A DNA stretch of 29,409 nucleotides. Source: JBEIVB01 sp040374085. Its GTDB lineage: Bacteria > Bacteroidota > Bacteroidia > UBA4408. The notes beneath the pieces were generated by a model. That model did no database searches. It had not been told where the DNA came from and saw only the letters and a list, made by a program, of their open reading frames with translations. Shown piece by piece: positions 22,818 through 29,409 of the stretch. The DNA is taken from contig JBEIVB010000023.1 in NCBI GenBank assembly GCA_040374085.1, forward strand, positions 1 through 29,409. Direction: 5' to 3'. The position numbers and the translations under genes were made by a program. Each line of letters opens with the position of its first letter. The first letter of the stretch is position 1.

Positions 22818-24173
22818 GTGTCGAGCACCGAAACGAGCTTGTTGAAAACGCCGCCTGAGGCTGAGCTGTTGGCCTGGTATGGCCGGTTTTTAACCTCTTC
22901 CGGGGTATGCACCGATACGCGTGCTTTGCTTGAGGGCGGCATCTTTGTGGCCCTATCCGGAGCCAACTTCAATGGAAATCGGTTTGCGGCCGAGGCATTA
23001 GCCAAAGGTTGTGCCTATGCCATTGTAGACGAGGCGGAAGCAGCTGTAGATGAACGTTATTGGCTGGTACCCGATGCCTTATTGGCCCTTCAGGCCTTGG
23101 CTCGTCATCACCGCAGAACCTTAAACATACCTGTGGTGGGCATTACCGGAAGCAATGGGAAAACCACCACCAAAGAATTGGTAAGCCGGGTACTGTCGAA
23201 GCAGTACCGAACTGCTGCCACCAAGGGAAATCTCAACAACCACATTGGCGTTCCTTTAACCCTTTTGTCGCTTGCTTCGGAAGATGAGCTTGCTGTGGTG
23301 GAGATGGGCGCCAACCACCAGGGCGAAATCCGGGAGCTTTCGGCCATTTGCGAGCCCAACTACGCCCTCATCACCAACATCGGAAAAGCGCATCTGGAAG
23401 GGTTTGGAGGAGAGGAAGGTGTGATTGCCGGCAAGAGTGAGCTGTACAAGCACATGCGCAAAAACGGTGGACTGCTGGTGGTGAATGAAAACGATGCCTT
23501 GCTCATGCGGTTGAGCAAAGGCTACGAGCGCATTACCTATGGAGTTTCTGAACAATCGGACGTTTGGGCAGATGTGGTTTCGGACCAGACCACACTGACC
23601 TTCGATGTGGTATTGAAACGCAGCGGTGAGCGGGCACGAATTGCCAGCCACCTGAGCGGAAATTATAATCTCGACAATATGTTGGCTGCCCTGTGCTTGG
23701 GAGCCTACTTCCGCGTACCCTTGCGGGATATGGCCGAAGCCATAGGCAGCTATGTGCCCACCAACAACCGCTCCCAAGTGGAGGTTCGGGGCAATAAAAC
23801 CCTTTACCTTGATGCCTACAATGCCAATCCGAGCAGCATGGACCTTGCCTTGCGCAACTTTGCGCGACAGGCAGCAGGCAAGCCGAGTGCATTGGTATTG
23901 GGTGGCATGAACGAACTGGGCGAGGCCCGGGAGGAAGAGCATAAAAAACTCTTGAACTTGGTGGTAGAGCTCGGTTTCACGAAAGGGAAAGTGGTGGGTC
24001 CGCATTTTAACGGGCTCTTGTTGCCTGCCGGGTTTGAGCAGGTTCAGGATGTATCGGAGCTTGAGCGGTGGTGGCCCAGCCTATCGGAACCCGACACCCA
24101 TATTCTGATAAAAGGCTCTCGGAGCAACCGGCTTGAGCAGGCTTTGGAGCAGCTGAGCAAACCTTTTTTTTAG
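22818..24173 (+). CDS. murF: UDP-N-acetylmuramoyl-tripeptide--D-alanyl-D-alanine ligase
   Basis: A 451-residue MurF, the cytoplasmic ATP-dependent ligase that adds D-Ala-D-Ala to the peptidoglycan precursor. The N-terminal substrate-binding domain contains CTDTRALLEGGIFVALSG. The ATPase domain has the P-loop GITGSNGKTTTKE (108-120), NLNNHIGVPLTLL, VEMGANHQGEI, TNIGKAHLEGFG and GKSELY with Lys206 as the likely carbamylated lysine. The C-terminal Rossmann domain includes LDAYNANPSSM and LGGMNELGE. The start is GTG at 22818, nine bases after the WG-repeat gene. It lies away from any mur/fts cluster in this window; such dispersal is common in Bacteroidota. Confidence 0.96.
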   Translation: MSSTETSLLKTPPEAELLAWYGRFLTSSGVCTDTRALLEGGIFVALSGANFNGNRFAAEALAKGCAYAIVDEAEAAVDERYWLVPDALLALQALARHHRRTLNIPVVGITGSNGKTTTKELVSRVLSKQYRTAATKGNLNNHIGVPLTLLSLASEDELAVVEMGANHQGEIRELSAICEPNYALITNIGKAHLEGFGGEEGVIAGKSELYKHMRKNGGLLVVNENDALLMRLSKGYERITYGVSEQSDVWADVVSDQTTLTFDVVLKRSGERARIASHLSGNYNLDNMLAALCLGAYFRVPLRDMAEAIGSYVPTNNRSQVEVRGNKTLYLDAYNANPSSMDLALRNFARQAAGKPSALVLGGMNELGEAREEEHKKLLNLVVELGFTKGKVVGPHFNGLLLPAGFEQVQDVSELERWWPSLSEPDTHILIKGSRSNRLEQALEQLSKPFF

Positions 24174-24227
24174 TTTATGCGTACACCTATCTTATAACCA
24201 AACATGCTAAACCATCAACGAAATATT

Positions 24228-24815
24228 ATGAGCAAGCGCATTCCCTTTCTTATCCTGGCAAGCATAGTTTGCTTTACCCATTCATCTTTTGCTGTATTGC
24301 CCTTCAACCTGGTAGGCTTTAGGGTGCAAGCCGGGGTTACGCAAAGTTGGGTTACCCAAAAGATTACCTTCGAGCCACAAGGAGGTTTGGCCGCAGGCGC
24401 TTATGTCCGCATTGGCCGAAAGCAATATCTGGAAACCGGTATTCAATTTTCAGACTTCCGTCAGAACGAAGTTTCTTTGGTAAATGGGGTTGAACAAATC
24501 ATAGACGACCGCTTGCGATTGGGATATTTCCAGGTACCGGTTTATTTTGGCATCCGACGCGGACTCTTTCCGAAGCAGATTGTGCATGTGCGGTTTTACA
24601 CTGGCCCTCAACTCAGTTTGCTGGCTTGGAAAACCATTCGATCTGTGCAACCCGAGGAGCTCAAGCGCAACTTCTGGAATTGGAATCTAGGGGCCGGAAT
24701 AGATGTTTGGCGCATTTGCCTGGATGCCTGCATCAGTCAGAGCACGGCATCTCTATACTCTGCCGAACGCGTTAACGCATTCCAAGGCAACGTGATGATT
24801 GGGATGCGATTCTAA
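24228..24815 (+). CDS. small outer-membrane beta-barrel protein (PorT-like fold)
   Basis: A 195-residue exported protein with a signal peptide (MSKRIPFLILASIVCFTHSSFA). Alternating polar and hydrophobic beta strands ending in aromatic or small residues follow: GFRVQAGVTQSWVTQ, LAAGAYVRIGRKQYLETGIQFS, YFQVPVYFGIRRG, VRFYTGPQLSLLAW, WNWNLGAGIDVWRICLDA and a final strand NVMIGMRF. The C-terminal Phe is the usual barrel-assembly signal. This is the outer-membrane beta-barrel fold widespread in Bacteroidota; no specific role can be assigned. The ATG at 24228 starts the signal peptide directly; an upstream ATG at 24204 would add nine residues. It follows murF by 54 bases and converges on the dehydrogenase gene with a 13-base gap. 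Confidence 0.82.
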   Translation: MSKRIPFLILASIVCFTHSSFAVLPFNLVGFRVQAGVTQSWVTQKITFEPQGGLAAGAYVRIGRKQYLETGIQFSDFRQNEVSLVNGVEQIIDDRLRLGYFQVPVYFGIRRGLFPKQIVHVRFYTGPQLSLLAWKTIRSVQPEELKRNFWNWNLGAGIDVWRICLDACISQSTASLYSAERVNAFQGNVMIGMRF

Positions 24816-24828
24816 CGCGTTTGTTTGA

Positions 24829-26055
24829 TTAAATTAACTGCATCAGAGCTTGTTCGAAAGCCGTACGAGCTATGTGCGTTTTTTCAGATGAAGCTTTGTG
24901 CACCCGATCCAATGCTGCCTTAATGATGTTGGATGCATCGTTGAAAATGGCGGCGTCGCTGAGGTCGGCATGGTTTTGCATTAGGTAAGCAAAAACCCTT
25001 GCCATACCGCAGTTGGCAATAAAATCGGGAATCACCGCTGTGCGTGCATCGGCGTGTTCGCCAATGGGACCAAAGAAAATTTCGCTATCGGCAAAGGGCA
25101 CATTAGCACCGCAGGCAATAACCTCCAAGCCATTTGCCAAAAGAGCATCCACCTGATCTTTGGTAACCAAGCGCGACGCAGCAGCCGGAATGAAAATCTC
25201 GGCACCTGCAGACCATACCTTTTCGCGGGCTTCTTCCGCCGAAATCATGTTATCGGCTTTCAGGGCATTACCCTGTTTTTGTATAAAAAGCCGTTGTACC
25301 TCTTCATGAGATAAACCCTGTGTTGAAACAACTCCGCCATCACGATCGAGAATTCCGGTAATGCGTACTCCGTTTTGGCTCAGGTAAAAAGCCGCTGCAG
25401 AAGCCACATTCCCCCAGCCCTGAACGATGGCGCGCTTGCCCTTCAGGTGTCCACCCCAAATGGCATAAAAATGCCGCACCGATTCGGCCACACCATAACC
25501 GGTAATCATATCGGCCACCACGTACTTTCGGTTTACATCGGGAGAGAACAGGGGATCTTCGATGACCTTGGAAACACCTGCCCGAAGCTGGCCAATCTTC
25601 TGAATGCGCTCGCCCTCGGAAGGAGAGAAATGCCCGTTGAGCACCCCCTCTTGTGGATGCCACAAACCCAAGCTCTCGGTGACGGGAATTACTTCGTGAA
25701 TTTCGTCCACGTTTAAATCGCCTCCCGTTCCATAATATGTTTTTAATAGGGGCATTACCGCCTTATACCAACGGCGGAGCACACCCTCTTTGCGGGGGTC
25801 GTTGGGGTCGAAATTGATGCCGCTCTTGGCGCCACCAATGGCCGGGCCCGAAACGGTAAACTTTACCTCCATCGTCTTGGCGAGGCTTTCCACCTCGCGT
25901 TTATCGAGGCCTTTGCGCATGCGTGTGCCGCCTCCGGCTGCTCCACCCCGCAGGGAGTTGATGACCACCCAACCTTCGGCTTCTGTTTCGGAATCCTTCC
26001 ATTCAAAAACAATTTCCGGACGCTTGGTTTCGTATTGATGCAAGAGGTCTTTCAT
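24829..26055 (-). CDS. Glu/Leu/Phe/Val-type amino acid dehydrogenase
   Basis: A 408-residue NAD(P)-dependent dehydrogenase of the glutamate/leucine dehydrogenase superfamily, catalysing reversible oxidative deamination. The N-terminal catalytic domain has SLRGGAAGGGTRMRKG, KTMEVKFTVSGPAIGGAKSG (the two likely catalytic lysines) and GTGGDLNVDE. The cofactor domain has VQGWGNVASAAAFYL, a GxGxxA-type fingerprint with the first Gly preceded by Gly-Trp. Which amino acid is used cannot be decided from motifs alone. The ATG at 26055 (MKDLLHQYETKRPEIVFEW) matches related proteins; the frame runs on to 26193 without conserved sequence and across a -7 box. It is monocistronic. Confidence 0.93.
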   Translation of the reverse strand: MKDLLHQYETKRPEIVFEWKDSETEAEGWVVINSLRGGAAGGGTRMRKGLDKREVESLAKTMEVKFTVSGPAIGGAKSGINFDPNDPRKEGVLRRWYKAVMPLLKTYYGTGGDLNVDEIHEVIPVTESLGLWHPQEGVLNGHFSPSEGERIQKIGQLRAGVSKVIEDPLFSPDVNRKYVVADMITGYGVAESVRHFYAIWGGHLKGKRAIVQGWGNVASAAAFYLSQNGVRITGILDRDGGVVSTQGLSHEEVQRLFIQKQGNALKADNMISAEEAREKVWSAGAEIFIPAAASRLVTKDQVDALLANGLEVIACGANVPFADSEIFFGPIGEHADARTAVIPDFIANCGMARVFAYLMQNHADLSDAAIFNDASNIIKAALDRVHKASSEKTHIARTAFEQALMQLI

Positions 26056-26073
26056 GGCGACGAAGTAGGGCCG

Positions 26074-26081
26074 CAAAAATA
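26074..26081 (-). promoter_or_regulatory. probable -7 box of the amino acid dehydrogenase gene
   Basis: TATTTTTG on the minus strand, 18 bases before the ATG at 26055. A TTG lies 25 bases upstream of the box, slightly beyond the usual 17-23 range. Confidence 0.5.
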
Positions 26082-26149
26082 GCAGATTCCAACGGTTCGA
26101 GCGATGCAATATTTTTTTGAGCGGCGATGGAGATGTGGTGGATGAAACA

Positions 26150-26157
26150 TAGATTTG
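26150..26157 (+). promoter_or_regulatory. possible -7 box of the small acidic protein gene
   Basis: TAGATTTG matches TAnnTTTG, 34 bases before the ATG at 26192. No TTG sits at the proper -33 distance. It faces the divergent dehydrogenase promoter. Confidence 0.4.
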
Positions 26158-26191
26158 TGAGGACACAACCCTCACTTCCATTACAGCATCC

Positions 26192-26404
26192 ATGGAAACC
26201 TATGATTCTTTAAAACCCGGCGCCGGAAATGGCCAGGGAAAAGCCGAAAAGGGGAAAGCCTTGCCTCAGGAAGAAGGACCGGATGTCCGGCAGATTATGC
26301 ACGCGGCCGACCCACGTAGTTTTGGAGAAGAAATTGGCGAAGAGTTCATCGAAGACGAAAGCATAAACTTCGACGACGATTTTGTTGAAGATGATGAAGA
26401 CTAA
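26192..26404 (+). CDS. small acidic protein of unknown function
   Basis: A 70-residue protein with a Gly/Lys-rich N-terminal part, a central PDVRQIMHAADPRSFGEEIG and a strongly acidic C-terminus (EEFIEDESINFDDDFVEDDED). There is no signal peptide or membrane segment. It is supported as a gene by a matching -7 box, an uninterrupted frame in a strand-specific gap between two opposite genes, and a stop (TAA, 26402-26404) that overlaps the stop of convergent anmK. The acidic tail could bind a basic protein or mimic nucleic acid, but nothing in the sequence shows this. I do not recognise the family. Confidence 0.65.
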   Translation: METYDSLKPGAGNGQGKAEKGKALPQEEGPDVRQIMHAADPRSFGEEIGEEFIEDESINFDDDFVEDDED

Positions 26405-27462
26405 CTTGTGCGGCCGTCGTAAAGAGCGCCGGAAATAGACGCCCGGCAAGATCCGGTGGCAGACGCCAAAATATTGGGTAAACCCAAAAGCACCTGCCGA
26501 CCCAGCAAAGCAAACGATATAGCTTCTTTGTAATGAATGGTATGCCCGTCCGGAATCCTCCATTGGGTAGTGGGCCCCATTCGTTTCAGCTCCTCCAAAA
26601 GCCACGTATTGAGCGCACCTCCTCCGGTAATCAACACCTCCTCACCCGAAAGGGCCTGTGCCAGATGGGTTGCGATAAAAGAAACAACGGTATGCAACTT
26701 GTCGGCAACGCTGCCCGGATGAGCATCCAAGAGTGGTAAAAAATAGGCTTGCACATCTTCTCTTCCCATAGACTTGGGTGGTTGCTGAGCAAGGAAAGGC
26801 CATGCGTTTAATTGATGAAGCAAATCGGGAAGCAGTTTTCCGGAGCGAGCCAACATGCCACCATCGTCGTATGATTTTCCGAGTTGTTGAGCCAAATGAT
26901 TCAACAATTGGTTGCAGGGCACCACATCGTATGCCAATACCTTTTGTACACCGTGTATGCTCAGATTGGCAATGCCTCCTAAATTGAGAAAAGCCCGGTG
27001 GTTGGGATAGAGCATGCGCTCAGCGAACGGAACCAAAGGGGCTCCCTGGCCTCCGAGCGCAACATCCATGCTTCGGAAATCGCACACTACGCGCGTTTCA
27101 AGCAAAGCGGCCAGCACACCGCCGTGACCCAAAGCCACGGTATAGCCTGCCTTGGGGTTGTGGAAAATGGTGTGGCCATGCAGGGCAAGGGCTTGGGGTT
27201 TGTACGTTTTGTGTATACTGCCCAAAGCCGCGGCCATCCACTGTGCATACTTCACATGCAGATCAAGCCACGATTCTAGCCCCAGCTCGTGGGCAGTGGC
27301 CAGCGCTTGTTCCATCAGTTTGTCGTATGCCAAAGTTTGGGCTGCACAGACCTCGAACGAAATACCTCCATCAACAGAAGGCATAAAATCTACCACGGCC
27401 ACGTCTAAACCATCCAGCGATGAGCCGGACATCAAACCCATTATGCGTAGAGAACCCTGCAT
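26401..27462 (-). CDS. anmK: anhydro-N-acetylmuramic acid kinase
   Basis: A 353-residue AnmK, which opens the 1,6-anhydro ring of anhydro-MurNAc and phosphorylates it to MurNAc-6-phosphate during peptidoglycan recycling in the cytoplasm. Motifs are GLMSGSSLDGLDVAVVDF (phosphate-binding start), ALHGHTIFHNP, VCDFRSMDVALGGQGAPLVP, FLNLGGIANLS, YDVVPCNQLLNHLA, YDDGGMLARSG and VLITGGGALN. The fold is ASKHA (hexokinase-like). The length fits the family. The stop TAG overlaps the TAA of the small acidic gene. No consensus promoter was found in the 85 bases upstream. MurQ, which would use the product, is not in the window. Confidence 0.95.
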   Translation of the reverse strand: MQGSLRIMGLMSGSSLDGLDVAVVDFMPSVDGGISFEVCAAQTLAYDKLMEQALATAHELGLESWLDLHVKYAQWMAAALGSIHKTYKPQALALHGHTIFHNPKAGYTVALGHGGVLAALLETRVVCDFRSMDVALGGQGAPLVPFAERMLYPNHRAFLNLGGIANLSIHGVQKVLAYDVVPCNQLLNHLAQQLGKSYDDGGMLARSGKLLPDLLHQLNAWPFLAQQPPKSMGREDVQAYFLPLLDAHPGSVADKLHTVVSFIATHLAQALSGEEVLITGGGALNTWLLEELKRMGPTTQWRIPDGHTIHYKEAISFALLGRQVLLGLPNILASATGSCRASISGALYDGRTS

Positions 27463-27547
27463 GGATTGAAGGTAGGGAAATCTTGTTTACGGAAATTGCC
27501 ATGACGGGAGATTGTTTTTCGATTAAGAAAAACCAGAGGCAGCATAA

Positions 27548-27952
27548 CTAATGTTTTTGCCAGTAGAAGGTTTCGGAATACAGGCCAAAGCAGCAGGAAA
27601 CCTTTACGCGCATTCTTCCATCAACGGTTAGGTGCACTCGGGCATCGAAACGACGTTCAACTTTGGGATCGAATATGGTGCAAGTAAATCCCCCGCCTGG
27701 ATGCGGCTTGATTTCTTCCATAACCACAGTTCCAATGTGATGTATGTCATCGGATTGAACTATGGTTCCAACCGGCGCTGTACCCTTTTGGGTTATTTGA
27801 ACCACTGCATGATCGAGACCGGTATCCCACTTCCCATAAATGGATTGTGCATAACATGTGTGCACCGTGCATTGGAGCACAAAAACTATGAAAATGGGTA
27901 TTCCCTTAATCCTCTCTCCTCCTGGAGTGGAGTTCCGAAAAAGTTTCTGCAT
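27548..27952 (-). CDS. exported DUF2147-like protein
   Basis: A 134-residue protein with a probable signal peptide (hydrophobic IPIFIVFVLQC, cleavage near CYAQS). The following domain reads SIYGKWDTGLDHAVVQITQK, GTIVQSDD, a hydrophobic-alternating middle, FDARVHLTVDGRMRVKVSCCFGLYSETFYW. The pattern GxW near the start, hydrophobic strands and a terminal SxxFYW suits DUF2147, a small beta-sandwich family in Bacteroidota and proteobacteria of unknown function. The match is from memory and is moderate. The only ATG giving the signal peptide is at 27952, inside the end of the upstream hydroxylase gene, so the two overlap by 47 bases. Two in-frame ATGs further upstream, at 28015 and 28006, would overlap more. 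Confidence 0.65.
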   Translation of the reverse strand: MQKLFRNSTPGGERIKGIPIFIVFVLQCTVHTCYAQSIYGKWDTGLDHAVVQITQKGTAPVGTIVQSDDIHHIGTVVMEEIKPHPGGGFTCTIFDPKVERRFDARVHLTVDGRMRVKVSCCFGLYSETFYWQKH

Positions 27953-28679
27953 AATTGGGGAATTCCGTTCCCATAAGTTTATCCCAAATCGTAAAATAAA
28001 GCCCATAATTTCCATTGAATAATCGGTGGTGCATATTGTGGTGGGTGGAGGTGGTTTTGAGTCTTAGCAAGGGTACTTTGAGCCAATAATGTGGATAAAA
28101 CTCATAGCCCAAATGCGCTAAGAAGTTGTTTGCGAAACTTATCGTCTGCCAGATTAAAATAACATTCCAGTGAATGGGCAGTACAAAGGGGAGTGCCATA
28201 CCCACCACATTTTCCACCAGCGTTTCAAGAGGTTGAAAAGCCAGGGACGTAAATGGGCTTGGGTCTGTGCTGTGGTGATGCTCTTTGTGAAACAACCGAA
28301 ACAATCGGCGATGATGCATCAGGCGGTGAGACCAGTAAAAAAAAGCATCGTCGATCACCAAAACCAGAATCAGAGAAAAAAGTGTGTAGCCTAAGGAATG
28401 GTTTGAATCAGCATGATAGATCCGTGTATAGCCCAGCTCATGGGCGGCAAATAAAAATGAAAGGAGTATCGAAGAAAGAAAAATAGACTGGAGAGAAAAG
28501 AGAATGTCGTGGCGTATCTGCGGGGCAAATGTTCTACGCTTTACCTGAATTCGTCTGTTCTTAAGGTTGCCGGCAAAACGCATCCAGCAGAGATAATAAA
28601 GCATCCCTGCAAAAAGAAAATAAAACAACAGGTAGCCAAAAAAATTATACAGTATGGCAGATAAGAAGGCAGCTTGCAT
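27906..28679 (-). CDS. sterol desaturase / fatty acid hydroxylase superfamily membrane protein
   Basis: A 257-residue integral membrane di-iron oxygenase. The three histidine boxes are HRLMHH (118-123), HKEHHH (131-136) and HHNMHH (213-218), with an extra His at 189; this is the full set needed for the metal centre. Four or so hydrophobic segments surround them. The family hydroxylates or desaturates lipids, carotenoids and sterols; in Bacteroidota the likely target is a membrane lipid or fatty acid, but the substrate is not shown. It follows the crp-like gene by 44 bases and carries its own -7 box only four bases before the ATG. The DUF2147-like gene overlaps its 3' end. Confidence 0.9.
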   Translation of the reverse strand: MQAAFLSAILYNFFGYLLFYFLFAGMLYYLCWMRFAGNLKNRRIQVKRRTFAPQIRHDILFSLQSIFLSSILLSFLFAAHELGYTRIYHADSNHSLGYTLFSLILVLVIDDAFFYWSHRLMHHRRLFRLFHKEHHHSTDPSPFTSLAFQPLETLVENVVGMALPFVLPIHWNVILIWQTISFANNFLAHLGYEFYPHYWLKVPLLRLKTTSTHHNMHHRLFNGNYGLYFTIWDKLMGTEFPNYAETFSELHSRRRED

Positions 28680-28683
28680 GGGG

Positions 28684-28691
28684 CAAAGCTA
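28684..28691 (-). promoter_or_regulatory. possible -7 box of the hydroxylase gene, four bases from its ATG
   Basis: TAGCTTTG on the minus strand, then CCCC, then ATG. If used, transcription would begin at or next to the start codon. No TTG is present at the expected -33 position, so a chance match is possible. Confidence 0.4.
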
Positions 28692-28723
28692 CATTTCAAA
28701 AAAGCAGGTTCACTTTACACATG

Positions 28724-29302
28724 TTAAAATCGACGGGAATCTTTCTTTTGCTTTCCGGCTCTTATTCTACTGAGGCTTACCTGCGAAATGCCCAGGTATG
28801 AGGCAATGTGGCCTAAGGGTATACGTTGGAGGATTTCGGGATGCAAGGCAATCAGTTCATGATACCGTTGGGTAGCGTCGTTTACGAGCAAACTCTTATA
28901 ATAAAACTGCAAACGCTGCACAATCTCATTTAAAAAACGAGAGTACCAAATTGCCCATACATGGTGCTGTGCAACCAATTCCTCGAGGTCTGATTTGTTG
29001 ATGGCAACCACCACAGAATCTTCGGCACAGCGTATGTACGCTGCACACGGTTGCGGGAAAAAGAAGCTGTCGAGGTCGGCAAAAGGCTGCCCTTCGAACT
29101 CGTACCAGTAAATTTTCTCCTCTTGGCTGTGGCAATATACCAACCCTGAAAACAGAAAAAACAGCTGTTCTCCGCTGCTTCCCGGCTTTAGGATGCACGA
29201 ACCTTTGGTGTATAGACGAATGGAAAAATGGCTGGACGCTGCTTCCAAATCGGTTGGAGAAAGGGTATTGAACAGTGGTATGCAGCGAAGACGTTCATCC
29301 AT
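28724..29302 (-). CDS. Crp/Fnr-family transcriptional regulator
   Basis: A 192-residue regulator with an N-terminal cyclic-nucleotide-binding-like beta-barrel (FNTLSPTDLEAASSHF, GSCILKPGSSGEQLFFLFSGLVY, ADLDSFFFPQPCAAYIRC), a long dimer helix (AIWYSRFLNEIVQRLQFYYK) and a C-terminal helix-turn-helix (HIASYLGISQVSLSRIRAG). The key Arg and Glu residues of true cAMP binders are not evident, so the ligand is unknown; many Bacteroidota members respond to something else. The chosen ATG at 29302 (MDERLRCIPLF) matches the family start; an ATG at 29332 lies upstream of the predicted promoter. It precedes the hydroxylase gene on the same strand and may regulate it. Confidence 0.88.
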   Translation of the reverse strand: MDERLRCIPLFNTLSPTDLEAASSHFSIRLYTKGSCILKPGSSGEQLFFLFSGLVYCHSQEEKIYWYEFEGQPFADLDSFFFPQPCAAYIRCAEDSVVVAINKSDLEELVAQHHVWAIWYSRFLNEIVQRLQFYYKSLLVNDATQRYHELIALHPEILQRIPLGHIASYLGISQVSLSRIRAGKQKKDSRRF

Positions 29303-29306
29303 AATA

Positions 29307-29339
29307 CAAATGTATGAAACATTGAAACCCAAAGAGCAA
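29307..29339 (-). promoter_or_regulatory. promoter of the Crp/Fnr-family gene
   Basis: On the minus strand TTG, 22 bases, then TACATTTG, a full match to the Bacteroidota consensus. Only TATT separates the -7 box from the ATG at 29302, implying a leaderless or nearly leaderless transcript. Confidence 0.65.
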
Positions 29340-29409
29340 TAGGCAGAACTTTCCTCAAAAGCCTCAAGTGATTCGGACGGATGATGCCATCCATAAAATG
29401 GCTGTAAGA

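Noticed and set aside
24829..26193. Dehydrogenase start at 26193 instead of 26055
   Set aside because: The added 46 residues are not conserved-looking, cross a -7 box and overlap the start of the divergent acidic gene.
29333..29409. Possible gene on the minus strand at the window end
   Set aside because: The frame is a shadow continuing out of phase through the Crp/Fnr gene and has no recognisable protein features; the promoter occupies this stretch.

Overview
The window is a gene-dense, housekeeping-rich stretch of chromosome from a member of the Bacteroidota, most likely a Flavobacteriales-type lineage. The lineage call is inferred from several things visible here: a fused lpxC-fabZ gene, a second lpxD-like gene beside efp, the order rplM-rpsI-rpsB-tsf, a short NuoG without its large molybdopterin domain, WG-repeat and MORN-variant repeat proteins, a general absence of Shine-Dalgarno sequences, and repeated matches to the Bacteroidota promoter form TTG-N(17-23)-TAnnTTTG. 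No tRNA, rRNA, CRISPR array, insertion sequence or prophage was found.

Layout. 1-2.4 kb: the tail of an unknown gene, a lipoprotein-like alpha/beta hydrolase, then a convergent three-gene operon (SDR, flavin-reductase-like protein, DUF2256 zinc protein). 2.4-5.8 kb: a partial complex I operon, nuoG-H-I-J, with its own promoter and a strong terminator directly after nuoJ. 5.8-9.2 kb: efp with promoter and terminator, then an lpxD paralogue and a 22-repeat MORN-variant protein. 9.3-12.4 kb: an M16 peptidase and a DUF6671 zinc-ribbon protein facing an NAD-dependent epimerase-like gene. 12.6-15.4 kb: the rplM-rpsI-rpsB-tsf operon, with promoter, possible leader, an intercistronic attenuator-like hairpin and a final bidirectional terminator. 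15.4-17.4 kb: trhO, a gene-poor purine-skewed stretch, and a decayed DUF4143 ATPase fragment. 17.4-21.7 kb: the lipid A operon lpxD-lpxC/fabZ-lpxA, running on into a phosphoglucose/phosphomannose isomerase. 21.7-24.8 kb: a WG-repeat exported protein, murF and a small outer-membrane barrel. 24.8-29.4 kb: glutamate-type dehydrogenase, a small acidic protein, anmK, a DUF2147-like exported protein, a membrane fatty acid hydroxylase and a Crp/Fnr regulator.

The strongest functional theme is the cell envelope: lipid A (lpxD, lpxC/fabZ, lpxA, lpxD paralogue), peptidoglycan synthesis and recycling (murF, anmK), and exported repeat proteins. The second theme is translation (four ribosomal/elongation genes, efp, trhO). 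I found no clear undescribed defence or mobile system. The observations most worth a second look are the Asn at the modification-site position of EF-P, the split complex I operon, an SDR lacking its catalytic Tyr in a photolyase-type operon with no photolyase, two promoter boxes placed for leaderless transcripts, and the decayed DUF4143 ATPase.
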